From contig JALGPY010000009.1 in assembly GCA_023055425.1 (NCBI GenBank), positions 19,117,775 through 19,181,774 of the forward strand: a stretch of DNA of 64,000 bases, read 5' to 3'. How positions within the stretch are numbered: the stretch's first letter is position 1; each line of letters begins with the position of its first letter. Positions 1 to 11,380 of this stretch are shown here, one piece after another. This DNA is from Linanthus parryae (lineage: Eukaryota; Streptophyta; Magnoliopsida; Ericales; Polemoniaceae). The position numbers and the translations under genes were made by a program. The notes beneath the pieces are model-generated. The model did not search any database and was not told the DNA's origin. It was given only the letters and a program-made list of their open reading frames with translations.

Positions 1-452
1 TCCTTACCACCCTCAAGGGACCTTCGGTGGAAGACGCTCTGCATCTAGTTCCTGGACCAGAGAGTGATGATTGGGACGTGACATTCCTTTGCACAATCAG
101 CTTCCTGCCCCATGAGCTATTCTCTCGTTTGTTCTTCACATCAGCAGCCTCCATTACTTGAATTTCATCTGGCATCTTACCATGCCAAGGAATGGACAAG
201 AGCTCTGTTTTGATCGAGGGCGTCGATGATGACAATGAGTCGGCCGTAGTCGTTTCCATAGTTCATAAGTGCTATGTAGAAGTTTTGAATGTTTTTTTAA
301 ACGCTTTTGATGTATGGATCCTTTGTTTCCAAGTTTTGCTTATATAAAAGTGCTTTTTGCTTTCGCTTCTGATTTGCGAGTATTGAGCTCTATTTTGCTA
401 TGTCGATCGACTCATGCCGTGTAAGTATCGCACGTAGCTGCTATCTTGAAAT
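1..452 (-). mobile_element. Tat-B gypsy element, 3' part left of the SIRE insertion
   Basis: This stretch continues Tat-B across the SIRE insertion: the 5-bp duplication ATACC at 453-457 matches 26,069-26,073, so base 452 joined base 26,074 before insertion. Next to the junction it still has a unit-like GCTATCT motif, as in the hairpin array on the other side. On the minus strand an ATG at 259 opens a frame of at least 86 codons that runs off the window. It is Ser/Thr-rich, then basic, and I do not recognise it. Its Arg/Ser/Thr composition resembles a small sense ORF in the same position in Tat-A (11,835-12,077), which is weak evidence that they correspond. The 3' LTR of Tat-B must lie left of the window. 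Confidence 0.55.
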
Positions 453-457
453 ATACC
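453..457. repeat. Target-site duplication ATACC, left copy (SIRE)
   Basis: ATACC directly precedes the left LTR (which begins TGAAAGTG) and recurs at 26,069-26,073 directly after the right LTR (which ends TTATCA). This 5-bp direct repeat fixes both ends of the element. Confidence 0.9.
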
Positions 458-1964
458 TGAAAGTGTGTAATGTAGGTGTAAACAGGTCAAGTAATACTCT
501 AGAAGGGGGGGGTTGAATAGAGTATGCTAGCTTTTTCCAAAACTCAAGTTTTTGAAACTTTAGTAAAGAAAGTTGTTAATATCTCATAGCTTTGACATAT
601 ATTTGAGAAGCTGAAAGATATAACAGCAGAGTATAGAGACTTCAAAACTTTATGACTTGAAAAGATCCAAAGCTTTGAGACTTCCAATTTAAACTGTATG
701 TAAAAGAAGCAAAAGTAAATAGCAAGGACACAGATATTTTACAGACTTCAGTAACAATTGGACCTAGTCTTTGCCTGAGGGATCTAATCCCTCCAGGATT
801 CAAACACAAATTCTTAATAATCACCCAGATTTAGCCCTAGATCTCAAGCCTAAGTGAGCTACCTTACACTAATACAACTTGTGGTTCCCAACCTATCTAG
901 CTACAGACTACAGGCTACAACCTGTTGAAACAATAAGAACCTCTTGTTGTTCACTTGAACAACCAAACTACTAAGTTTAGTGATGTTTTATAAATAAAGA
1001 AAAGATGATACAATTAAGTACAGAAAGAAGAACTCAGAAAGAATAAGCTGTTTAAAGCCTGGAAGAGTTCTTCTTGATTTGAATGATCTTCAACCTACTT
1101 GAATTGATTCCATGAATGATTTGAAGAGCTGTATGTAATTGATCTTTCCAGATGATTGTCCTCTCTTCAAAATCACGACCTCTGTCTCTCTTACATGTCT
1201 CTGCAATTCAAACTTAGGTAGCTATTTTAGTCTGCAACTAATTTGAGAGATTTCAGGAACAGAATTCCTAAAATATCTCCTATCTGATAAGCTTCTGTTA
1301 ACAGCTCAATTTGAATACATTGCTGATCTATTTACGGACTTTTGAGAGTCCAACAAACCTGCAAATACTTAGCAAACAAGATTAAACAAATAAAAATACA
1401 ATCTAGAAAAAAGATTTGCTTGAAACAGCAGCTAACCAATAAAGAGAATCAGGCTAGACTGTCTGCTGATACTTCTTAGTTAACAGTTATATTCAATCTC
1501 ATGAATATAATCTAATACCCAATATAAAGTCCACAATAATAGACAATAATCAGCATGTAACAACATCCAAGTAACACTGAATCCATATGCACACAGAATG
1601 ATGGTTAGAAGAACTTAGCAGTAAAGAGTAACTTGAAAATCTCAAAGCTTTGAAGCTTTGCCTGCTAACTTCTTCAGAATGTGTATTGGACTTTCAATTT
1701 AATCTAAACCTGCAGTAATACTCTTAGAATATATATTACTGAATATAACTATATAACTAAACTTATAATCATCAAAACATAACCAAAACATGCACAAAAT
1801 AGTTAGACAAATACAACATACAAGAGCTGCTACAGTAACTGAAAGCTTTGAAGCTTTCGTACTTAGCAAATTCTTATGCTTGTGTTTCTGGCTTTCATCA
1901 TCAAGGAGCTAAGATCTCTGCCTGTATTTTCATATCATAATGTCCATGAGCTTCAAACTTATCA
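458..1964 (-). repeat. SIRE 3' LTR (left, 1,507 bp)
   Basis: Direct repeat of 24,578-26,068, starting TGAAAGTGTG and ending TTATCA on the plus strand, with many scattered substitutions. It contains several copies of a CAAAGCTTTG palindrome (near 668, 1,642 and 1,841) that also occur inside the element. The open frame at 642-824 is inside the LTR, recurs in the other LTR and is not a gene. Confidence 0.9.
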
Positions 1965-1978
1965 ATCTCCCCCTTGAT
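1965..1978 (-). other. SIRE polypurine tract
   Basis: Directly inside the left LTR the minus strand reads ATCAAGGGGGAGAT, a purine tract in the position where plus-strand DNA synthesis is primed in copia elements. Confidence 0.75.
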
Positions 1979-2316
1979 GAAGGACAAAACACATATCTGA
2001 ACAATTTGATATCCTGCAACTTACAACAACAGTAAATAAATCACATAATATTCAAAAAAGAACACAGAATTGCATAGACAATCATCATCAGATCCACAAA
2101 TTATTACACATTGTAAAAGTAGATACTAAACATACTAAACATCCTAAAAACATGAAACTAAAACACATAAAACACATAATCTTCTCCCCCTTTTTGACTT
2201 TCATCAAAAAATTTGAAGAAAATATTGGATATGTTCAGAGTTTTTTTTAAAAGAAAATATAAATATTATCCTAAGCTTCGAAACTGAAGAGAATAAGCAG
2301 AATAGATAGGTGAGGT

Positions 2317-3561
2317 TCAAGGCTTTGAAGATCCTGTATACTTTGCTACTCCTTTGCCTTTGCCCTGAGTCTCTTCTTGTTCTTCTACTGAGACTTTCTG
2401 CATCTTCTGCCTCTCCCTTAGCTGGCTCTCCTTGCTCTTCAGTATTATTTCCTTGAGCTTCCTCAGTTTGCATCCTCTCAACAACCTCATCAACCAATTT
2501 GTCCAGATTAACAGCTTCCTGTTCAGTTTCTCTGCAGCAGTGTCCTCATCTTCTGCCTCTTCATCAGACTGATCAAAGAGATCCATTGATGTCAGAACAA
2601 CAGGAATACATTTCTTCTTCTTCTGTTTCTTGAGATCTTCTCCTAGAACTTCTTCTGAATCAATACTAGTCTCTCTGCTCTCTGAAGAAGGTACTTTCTC
2701 TATGTCCAAACCTTTGATGATCAGGTCAAGCTTGTTAAGCACCAAACCTTTGAACTTAGTCATATCATTGGATAAATCAAACAATCCTTGTCTCAAGTCT
2801 TCCACACCATCTTCCAGAACTTCAACCCTATCTATGATCTGTGAAAAATCCATATGACCAGGTACCTTAGGTGTTGAAGCATCTCTAGGTTTGATAAACT
2901 GCATTTCCTTCAGCTCTTTAGCACTTAACTCTGAATAGAACTTCCACTTTCCCTTAGCAGTATACACAATCCCAATACTTTGAAGGGATGCTTCATCAAC
3001 TATCCCAAAACTAGTAGTAATCTTCTCTTCATCCTTCAAAGACACTCCAAAATGTTTGAAGATCAGTGGTTAAAGATTGGCATAGGGTAGAGAGTTGTTT
3101 CTAGTTCTAGTCCCACAGTAAACCATGTGTTCCATCACCACAATAGGAAGGTCTACCTCAAACCCTTGACAAATCAAGTACATCCGGATTAAAACCTTGT
3201 TTGTTACCAACTTTTTGGAGTATTCCATGGGTACCACACACCTCATGATAATATAAAATAGGATTTTGGCTTCACAGTTGAATACAGAATGTGTTAACTG
3301 TTTGGGTTCAGAAGTTGTTCCCTCCAAGAAAAACATGGATTTCACTTTCTCTAGGATCTCTTTCCTATCAGGGTAGTCACCAACCTTATACCTTATAGGC
3401 ACTCCCAAGACTTTGGAGAATACCATGTGATCTAACATGATATCCACTCCAGCCACCTTTGAGGTTAGGACATATCTATCACTATCATCAAGTTCTTGTA
3501 CCAGGTTTAAATAGAACAATCTGGTTAACCTAGGGTAAGCTTCTGAGGGTGGGTTTAACAT
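2317..3561 (-). pseudogene. SIRE env-like 3' ORF, C-terminal part
   Basis: Downstream half of the extra ORF of the copia element. When Tat-A and one target duplication are removed, this reading frame joins the frame at 18,424-19,026 without a shift. The part at 3,070-3,561 resembles the domain found in plant ORFs described as putative plant transposon protein (for example around residues SEAYPRLTRLFYLNL). A TAA at 3,070 interrupts the frame, which then continues into an acidic, coiled-coil-like tail rich in Glu and Lys. Around 2,400-2,520 a second frame is more acidic and compositionally better, so two compensating shifts are likely there. The function of this ORF in SIRE elements is unsettled; env-like is only a label by position. 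Confidence 0.6.
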
Positions 3562-3566
3562 AATTC
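3562..3566. repeat. Tat-A target-site duplication, left (AATTC)
   Basis: AATTC precedes the 5' LTR and ACTTC follows the 3' LTR at 18,424-18,428. Four of five bases match, as expected for a duplication with one later change. Removing one copy restores the frame of the SIRE env-like ORF, which supports the boundary. Confidence 0.7.
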
Positions 3567-4170
3567 TGTAGATAGTGCTTTCTGGACAGGAAGATCTTAG
3601 CCACGTGGCGATCATCCAGCACACCATATTGTGCTCCACACACACTGGATCACCAGCCGCGCTGATCCACGTGGGGGCTGCGAGACAGGGCCCTCGCATA
3701 CCACCGCACGGGACTTGTAGGGACTTAGTGGTTTGGAGGCTAGAGTAAGTCCTGTCGCGTGCGAGCCAAGCCCGCGGGCGACCCCTAGTAACTGATTTTG
3801 AGAGATTTATGGCACGAGCTCCATAAACCCGGTCAACCCCATAACGGTTCCGGTATACGCGGATAACGTGCTGTAACGGTTCCTATATACACGGACGAAC
3901 GTGCCGTTGTGGTTAAGCTAATTAAGCCACCATTAATGGGCGCATTAACCACACTACAACGGTCACATTCTCTGTTATATAGATCGTTAACCCTTCCATA
4001 CAAGAGAGAACACACCTGATATACGCGGAAGCTCTGCCAAACTCCTGTCTCTCTCTCATACAGTGCTATTGCCTTACTCTCTCCCTACACACAACCCCAC
4101 ACTTCCTGTGTTCTTTCTATCCTCTGCTATTGGTGTATATTGAGTCCTCTCTGCAGGATTCTCTCGTACA
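3567..4170 (+). repeat. Tat-A 5' LTR (604 bp)
   Basis: Begins TGTAGATAGTGC and ends CTCTCGTACA. It is a direct repeat of 17,797-18,423 with about 2% substitutions. The 3' copy carries an extra 16 bp from a duplicated CCCGGTCAA unit and TA insertions. Short open frames inside (for example 3,833-4,015 minus) recur in the other LTR and are not genes. Confidence 0.93.
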
Positions 4171-4174
4171 CATT

Positions 4175-4190
4175 TGGTGAACCCGACGTG
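4175..4190 (+). other. Tat-A primer-binding site
   Basis: TGGTGAACCCGACGTG starts four bases after the 5' LTR. The same sequence sits next to the Tat-B LTR (minus strand, near 36,502-36,517). Position and the leading TGG (complement of a tRNA CCA end) mark it as the minus-strand primer site. I do not assign the tRNA. Confidence 0.75.
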
Positions 4191-4211
4191 AACCTACCAT
4201 TGCAAGCAACC

Positions 4212-6824
4212 ATGTCTCATGAAGATGATGTCAGTAACAGATCGCCTTCCACGGAGACCACCTCGGGAGAGGAGGCCCACCGTACTCCTACATCCACCGG
4301 TGAAGCTCCGACGTTAGAGGCCTTGGATGCTACCATCCAGATCATGGCAAAAGCTCTCAAAGCTCAGTCTACGAAGCTGGAACGGATAATGGCTATCCTG
4401 GGGACTCTCGCCCCAAATCCCGCATCAGCCACTAGCGTCTCTCAGGGAGGAGGATCTTCCACCACTCAAGGATTGGGAGTTTCAACCACACCACCCAATC
4501 CTAACCTTAAAACTCCACCGGCAACGACGCAGCTACCCTCAGTTCAGGGGCCAACAGCTCAGATGTTGCCTCTTTCCACTCACACTCCTCAACCTCCAAC
4601 TCTGGTACCCAATCCGGCCTCACAATACCCCTTGCCTCCTCCATCGTCAACGTGGGGCAACGTGAATTCGCAATATGTTCCTAGCCCTCCTGTGGCATAT
4701 GTGTCGCCTCCGCCTGCAACAACCCCTCCTCCTATTGCTGAGGGAAGTGCTCCGGAGTGTATGACGTCGCTGCAACGGCGCATAGAAACCATTCTGGCTC
4801 ATCAATCGTTCGCGGACACCATCATCCCGAAGCTTGACAACGATCCACCTATTCCACCAGAGATCTATCTCATGCCTAATCCTGCTGGGTGCAAGGCTCC
4901 TAAATGGGAAAAGTTCGAAGATGTCAATGGGAACGCTCATGAGCATGTCATGCGTTTCATTGATGTGATGGGGCCATACGGGGCCGATCCCAAGCTGCTG
5001 ATGCGCGAGTTCCCAAATTCCCTGGGGAACGTGGCCTACAAGTGGTACAGGACGTTGGAGGCCGGATCCTTAAAGACCTGGGACGACATGGTTCAGAAGT
5101 TTTACACTAAATTCTTCCAGATGGAAGAAAAGGTGACAATGATTCATCTCTCGCGGATGTATCAGAAGCGCGACGAGGATGGAGTGACGTTCATCAAGAA
5201 GTTCAGGGCCAAGTCCTTGGAATGCAAAGACGTGATACTAGAGAGCAGACTCGTGGAGATATGCCTCCAATGCATGCGAGACGAGTAAAAAGGTATGCTT
5301 ATCAACCTGCAGACACCTACATTTTCGAAGTTAATCGAATGCACGAAGAATATTGAGCCTATAGTGGAGAAGCAGAAAAAGAGGAACGCCCCTGAGAGAT
5401 CCCCGAGCGGGACCATTTTCAAAATTGGGAGGTCCAGTTACAAGAGAGGACGTGAGGCTGAAGTGAATACGGTCTCGCCCCAAAAGCAGCCGAAGGTAGT
5501 GAACCTCGATGCGCCACCTCTGCCATGTTCGGTAGAGAAAGCGAGTGACCTGTGCAGACAATGGCGTAAGGATGGTATCCTGCCGCCACTCGAAAGAGCA
5601 CCCTCCAAGGAGATGGTAAGGGACCCAAAGTGGTGCGAATGTCACGGGAAGGTCATGCACCCCACGGCTGACTGTAAGAAGCTCAGAATCATGGTAAGCC
5701 AAAAGATGAAAAATGGCGAACTGATTGTCAGCAACCAGAGGCAAGATGAGCGAAACAATCCATTGCCTGCCCACGCGGAGCAAGAGCCGAAAGGAAAAGA
5801 GGTCGCCATGATCTCAATTATGGACCTTGAAGAGGTTGCAGAGGATGGTCTACCCATCATTGCCGAGATCCACAATGACATGGATTACAGCATAGACGCG
5901 GAGGACGAACGTGCTGATCGGATGAAGGGGTCGCATGGGTTCAGCAGGTTCTTCGATGAGATGAACTTCTCGGAGAAATGCCGGAAGGAAATGACAAAGG
6001 CGATCCTGAGGATAGCGGAAGATTACGAGGAGGATATCGTGGTCTCCAGCGGAAAGGTTTTCAGGGCATCTCGCTCTACAGAAAAGGTCATAACTTTCTC
6101 CGCAAGCGACAAGAAGACAGATGCGAGTCACCAGAAGCCTCTGTATGTTACAGCAATCATCAATAGTGTGGAGTTCAAAAGAGCGTTCGTTGACGGAGGA
6201 GCGGCAGTTAACGTTGTCTCGCTCAACACTCTGAAGCTAGCAGGAATTCCAGAGCACAAGATCGTCAAGCGTCCATCCCCGCTGATGGGATTCGGGAGCG
6301 ACTCCAGAATGACGATAGGATGGATCCGTCTGGGTGTCCAGATTGGCAAAATTAAATGTTCAGCTAAATTCTATGTCATTGATGCGAACACTACGTATCA
6401 CATGATTATAGGACGGGCCTGGATTCATCGCTTCGATGCGGTCCCTTCAACAGCTCACCAAGTGATGAAGGCTATCAGGAATGACAGAATAGTAGAGATA
6501 CCAGCCTCGATAAATCCTTTCAACCTGGATGAAGCACACCTCAGTGAGGCGGTATGGTTCACTGAGATGGTGGATGAGCAAACGCCGGGGCCATTCAACC
6601 CCACTCCTTTGCCTCGTTGGGAAGACATCAAAGATCAGTCACCCGCATGAGTGATGGTGACAAGAGAAGAGCCTAAAGAAAAGCCGTCTACACGAGAAGA
6701 GGTACCGCGGATTGCCTACCAGCGAAAGAATGTTTATACTCTGAAAAGGATAGCAAAGCATGACCCCGAAGGCAAAGAGATAGAGAGCTTCTACGCCAAC
6801 GGGAAGAAATGTTACCGCATATGA
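4212..6824 (+). pseudogene. gag-pro: Tat-A gag-protease
   Basis: Starts at ATG 4,212 (residues MSHEDDVS), just after the primer site; Tat-B has a corresponding ATG. A Pro/Ser/Thr/Gln-rich N-terminus precedes the capsid-type retrotransposon gag domain at about residues 195-375. A zinc-knuckle-like C-x2-H-x4-H-x4-C follows at about residues 475-488 (CECHGKVMHPTADC), with His in place of the second Cys. The aspartic protease covers about residues 640-770, with active-site VDGGAA (Asp at 6,192-6,194) and the distal IIGRAW motif. Two element-specific nonsense codons break it: TAA at 5,286 (Tyr in Tat-B) and TGA at 6,648 (Gly in Tat-B). The terminal TGA at 6,822 is shared with Tat-B and lies in frame with pol. 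Confidence 0.85.
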
Positions 6825-6848
6825 AGGTGCGCGGGGGTGTCCCCACGC
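6822..6848 (+). promoter_or_regulatory. Candidate stop-codon readthrough site, Tat-A
   Basis: The gag-protease frame ends ATA TGA AGG TGC, and the pol frame continues in the same phase. Six bases after the stop, 6,831-6,848 can fold into a 7-bp GC stem (GCGGGGG with CCCCACGC, one bulged A, TGT loop). Tat-B has the same TGA AGG context followed by a different but equally strong stem. Viral readthrough sites commonly pair a UGA or UAG with a structure a few bases downstream (established knowledge). That this element uses it is inference. Confidence 0.5.
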
Positions 6849-9800
6849 AAACATGGGGATATCCCTGAGCAAATCAATCAAATTGAGCAGGTTGTGGAAC
6901 CAGACAAACCAACGCCAAGTGTTTTAGAGGAAAAGCTAAAAGAAGCACCCGAATGCATGGAGGACAAGCCCAGACTGCAAAAGCAGGAGCTGAAGGAAGT
7001 ATTCCTAAGCCCAAACGAAGAAAAGAAGAGGCCAGTCTTTCTGAGTGCGGACCTCACAGGCGAGGAGGAGGAAAGATTGCTACAACTTCTGACCGAGTAC
7101 AAAGATGTGTTCGCATGGGAATACGATGAAATGCCTGGTCTGGACAGGAGCATCACCATGCACCGGCTAGATGTAGTCCCGGGATCCAAACCGGTAAAGC
7201 AGAGCACGAGGAGCTTTAGGACGGAGCTTAACGTTAAGATCAAGCAGGAAGTTGTCAAACTTCTGACTGCCAAATTCATCGAGCCGAATCACCATCCTAC
7301 ATGGTTGGATATCATTGTACCTGTGGTGAAGAAAAATGGGCGCCTTCACATTTGCGTGGACTTCCGAGACCTTAATCGTTTCTGTCCCAAATATGATTTT
7401 CCGCTTCCCAACATCGATCTGCTTATCGATTCAACCGCGGGTCATCGCATGTTCAGTTTCATAGACGGCTTCAGTGGGTACAACCAGATCAAGATGGATC
7501 CCGAAGATGCGCGAAAAACTGCGTTCATCACTCCGGTGGGAGTCTTCAATTACATAGTCATGCCTTTTGGCCTCAAGAACGCAAGCGCAACTTATCAGCG
7601 AGCCATGATGGCCCTGTTTCACAATATGATGCACAAAGAAGTAGAATTCTATGTTGACGATTTGGTTGTCAAGTCCAAGGAAGAGGCGGATCACCTGGGG
7701 GATTTGCGGAAAGTGTTCAATAGATGCAGAAGCTTTCAATTAAAGATGAACCCCATGAAGTGCGCATTTGGAGTAACATCAGGGAAATTCTTGGGATGTG
7801 TAGTACATCGTCAAGGAATAGAGCCTGATCCCGCAAAAGTATCGGCCATCACCAGCATGACGACGTCGCATAACCAGAGTGCCTTAAAGACCTTCTTGGG
7901 GAAGCTATCCTACCTGCGAAGGTTCATCCCCGAGATCGCCGAAATCACCTTCTGTTTCAGCGATCTCCTCAAGAAAGATGTTGTATATAACTGGACTGCA
8001 GGGCACGAAGCCGCGTTTGGAAAGTTAAAAGACCTGTTGACATCGTCAAAGGTAGTGATCGCACCCCAGCTCGGATCACCGCTCTTGCTGTATCTAACGT
8101 CGACGAAGAGGTCTATAGGGGCACTCTTGGCTCAGGATTATGAGGGACAAGAAAGGCCAATCTACTACATTTCTCGCCTAGTACAGCTAGCAGAGTCAAG
8201 GTACACGGACATCGAGCGTCATTGCCTTGCCTTATTCTTTGTAATAGAAAAGTTAAGGCACTATTTTGCTTCGCACAAAGTGGTGGTGGTTACAAAGAGC
8301 GATCCTATACGGTATATTTTGACTCACACTACTCCTGGGGGAAGATTGGCAAAATGGTATATGACTATTTCCCAATACGACATCACATGCGTTCGACCCC
8401 GGGCAATCAAATCGCAAGCGGTGGCGGATTTGCTAGCACAATTCCCTGATAATAGTTATGAGCCCGTAGTTGAGGAGGAACTGGAGGGTCCTGAGATCTA
8501 TGCAGTTGAGTTGCCTTATTGGACGCTCCATTTTGATGGGTCATCCACAAGGAAAGGTGGAGGAATCGGGATAGTCTTGACCAGACCCAATGGAGAGGTC
8601 ATACAGATGTCCGCAAAGCTTGACTTCGCAGTTACCAACAACGAAGCTGGGTATGAAGCTCCAATCGCAGGCCTTCGCGCAGCAAAGGCACTAGAAGTAA
8701 GCAATTTGACGATTATGGGGGACTCCAAGCTAATCGTCTAACAAGCCTCATGCGAGTACGGTTTAAAGGAGATAAACTTGTTGCCCTACCGAACCTTGGT
8801 ACAGAAGCTGGTGCAGCAGTTCTGCGATGTCAGGTATGAGCATAAAACCAGAGCAGACAATAGGCATGCTGATGCTTTGGCCACTCTGGGATCCAAGGTT
8901 AGTGCGGATAAGTGTCCTACGAGAATCTCGATTGAAGTGCGAACGTCCTCGGCGTTGACAGAGGACGCGTGCGATGACGAACGCATGGATGATGCAGACT
9001 GGAGAAAGGCAATATTGCATGCCATCGCCGAAGGAACAAGCAACGAAAACTGGGCGTCCACCAAGGGTTATTGCATACATGACAACACCCTCTACTATAA
9101 AGGCCCAGGCGGAATACTCATGCGATGCGTCTCAGAACAGGACGGACAAGCGCTGTTAGACAAGATTCACCAACACACTTGTGGAGAAAGTGAGGTGTCA
9201 ATCTATCGAAAATCTCAAAGGTACGGAATTCATTGTCCGGACATGTCAACGGCCGCGGCATTGATTCAAGGAAATTGCGAGAGTTGTGCGCTGATCAAGG
9301 ACTCTCTATCAATTGCTCTGGTCGACGATGATGAGGATTGGAGGAAGCCACTCTTTGATTTTCTTACGCAGGGGATCGAGCCTGAGTCGAGAAAAGAAGC
9401 CGAAAAGCTAAAACGAAAGGCAGCCCGGTATGTGGTGCAAGAGAATATACTCTGGCGAAGGGGCCACGAGGGTAACTTACTGCCATGCCTAGATAGCAAG
9501 GAAGCACAAGAGGTGATGGACCTCTCTCATTAAGTGGAACATCAAGGAGGTGCGAAGTTATGTAGACAGCTCCTCACAGTCGGCTACTTCTGGCCCACCA
9601 TGGAAGCAGATTGCCGCGCTAAAGTAAGGAGATGCCAGGAGTGTCAATTCAAAGGAAACCTAGTACACGCTCCTGCCGTATCTGAATGCGCTGGAAACAC
9701 CATGGCCGTTTCATACTTGGGCCTTGGATTTTGTTGGCCTATCCTACCAGCTTCGCACGGGAACCAGTTCATTCTCACCGCGACCGAGTTATTCACTAAG

Positions 9801-10559
9801 TGGGTAGAAGCAATACCACTGAAGACGGCAAATGCGCTTGCGGTAGTCCAATTCATCCAAGAGAATATCATATACCGGTTCCGAATTCCTAACACAATTC
9901 TCTCGGATAATGGTACCCCCTTCGTCAACCGCCAAGTAACTGCGAAGCTAGCGGAATACAACATAAGGCAAATATGTTCTACCCCCTACTATCCGAAAGG
10001 GAACGGTCAAGCGAAGGCAATTAACAAGACGTTGCTGAGAATTTTGAGCAAGATGGTCGCAGATGACCACAAGAAATGGGCTGATTCCCTGAATATAGCC
10101 TTGTGGGCATATCAGACTTCTCCAAGGACTCCCACGGGAGTCTCCCCATTTCTCTTATGTTATGGTGCTGAAGCTGTAGTACATGTGGATGTAAAAGTCA
10201 ACTCGGCAAGGTTGGCCTTCCACGCACTGTACGAAAATCAACGCGATCATGACTTGGTCCTGTTAGAAGAGAAGCGGGAGTAAGCTAAACGGACTAACAA
10301 ACGATACCAAGAAAGGATCGCTCGCGCGTACAACAAAACAGTCCAACGTCGAGATTTCGCAGTTGGAGATCTGGTCCTGCGCGCATCGGACCACTGCATG
10401 CGAGAGGCGGCTCACCCAAAATTCGCAGCCAACTGGGAAGGACCCTTCGAAGTCAAAGAAGTCTTTGACAGTGGCTACTGCAACATACAAAGGCTACATG
10501 GGACAGCCTGAACCCCAAGCTCAGTCAACAAGCGTTGGATTAAGAAGTATTATCCTTAA
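6825..10559 (+). pseudogene. pol: Tat-A pol: RT, two RNase H domains, integrase
   Basis: One frame from 6,825 to TAA 10,557, interrupted by TAA 8,739, TAA 9,531, TAA 10,281 and TGA 10,509. RT has YVDD at 7,650-7,661. The first RNase H is degenerate: its first Asp position reads LYLTSTK. The second RNase H (about 8,515-8,870) keeps its acidic residues in HFDGSS, NNEAGYE, GDSKL and ADNRHAD. Two zinc-binding-like modules come before the integrase core. In the core, LSDNG is present, but the first Asp lies in a short out-of-frame window (about 9,677-9,745, compensating -2 and -1 shifts relative to Tat-B), and the catalytic Glu is Lys (GQAKA at 10,014). The C-terminal part (RRDFAVGDLVLR) is a normal gypsy integrase tail. 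Clearly inactive. Confidence 0.88.
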
Positions 10560-10760
10560 CTCCTCTCATTACATGCATTAGATTACAATGCCTACTTTAC
10601 GCTTTGTATCATTAAAGATTCATGCATCTTCTCTCCCACATGAGGGAATTGTAATCTCACCTCTCCCATATGAGAGTGTTCTATAATAAAAGACTTCTCC
10701 CAAATTGGAAGAACTTTATGATGTCAGTTGTCTTTATCGCTTTATTTATTTCTCAATATC
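10560..10760 (+). other. Tat-A spacer between pol and the hairpin array
   Basis: No ORF. It contains repeated CTCTCCCAYATGAG motifs (about 10,630-10,680) that recur after the Tat-B pol (about 26,550-26,600, minus strand). The spacer is therefore ancestral to both elements. Confidence 0.5.
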
Positions 10761-11380
10761 GAAAGCCTATCTGCCGTGATAGCAGCCCTATGCAAATACG
10801 ATCTTAAGTGATCTTTGAAGCCTATCTGACATGATAGCAGCCCTATGCGAATACGATCTTAAGTGATCTCTTAAGCATATCTGCCATGATAGCAGCCCTA
10901 TGCGAATACGATCTTAAGTGATCTCTTAAGCCTATCTGCCATGATAGCAGCACTATGCGAATGCGATCTTAAGTGATCCTGTAAGCCTATTTGCCATGAT
11001 AGCAGCACTATGTGAATATGATCTTAAGTGATCCTTAAAGCCCATCCGCTGTGATGGCAGCACTAAGCAAATATGATCTTGAGTGATCTTTAAGCCTATC
11101 TGCCATGATAGCAGCACCATGCGACTATGATCTTGAATGATCTTCAAGTCTATCTGCCGTGATAGCAGCATTATGCGATTATGATCTTAAGTGATCCTCA
11201 AAGCCTATCTACCGAGATAGCAGTCGTACTTAAGTCTAATCTTAAGAGATTCTCAAACCTATCTGCCAAGATAGCAAATCCATGCAAATTCGATCTCGAA
11301 CAATCTAAAAACTCATCTGCTAAGATAGCAGTTCTCATGAATGATTCTCAACCTGCGAATCTATCTATTGGATAGTAAAT
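10761..11380 (+). repeat. Tat-A tandem array of about 55-bp hairpin units
   Basis: About eleven diverging copies. Each has a core like CTATCTGCCATGATAGCAG, whose CTATC and GATAG arms can pair, then a GCGAATACGATCTTAAGTGATC-type spacer. The copies are most alike at the left and decay to the right. Tat-B carries a corresponding array of shorter units at 26,133-26,495. The repeats are contiguous and diverged and no cas genes are present, so this is not a CRISPR array. Confidence 0.85.

Noticed and set aside
642..824. Conserved 60-codon gene (also at 24,761-24,943)
   Set aside because: The two copies are the same position in the two SIRE LTRs, so the conservation is LTR identity.
1620..1860. Heat-shock elements in the SIRE LTR
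   Set aside because: GAAGCTTTGAAG runs lack the alternating GAA/TTC spacing (nGAAnnTTCn) required.
4212..10559. Tat-A gag-pol free of indels
   Set aside because: First impression from the constant frame; comparison with Tat-B showed compensating indels near 9,680 and 9,742.
10761..11380. CRISPR-like repeat array
   Set aside because: Units are contiguous, diverged and lie in a plant retrotransposon; there are no unique spacers and no cas genes.
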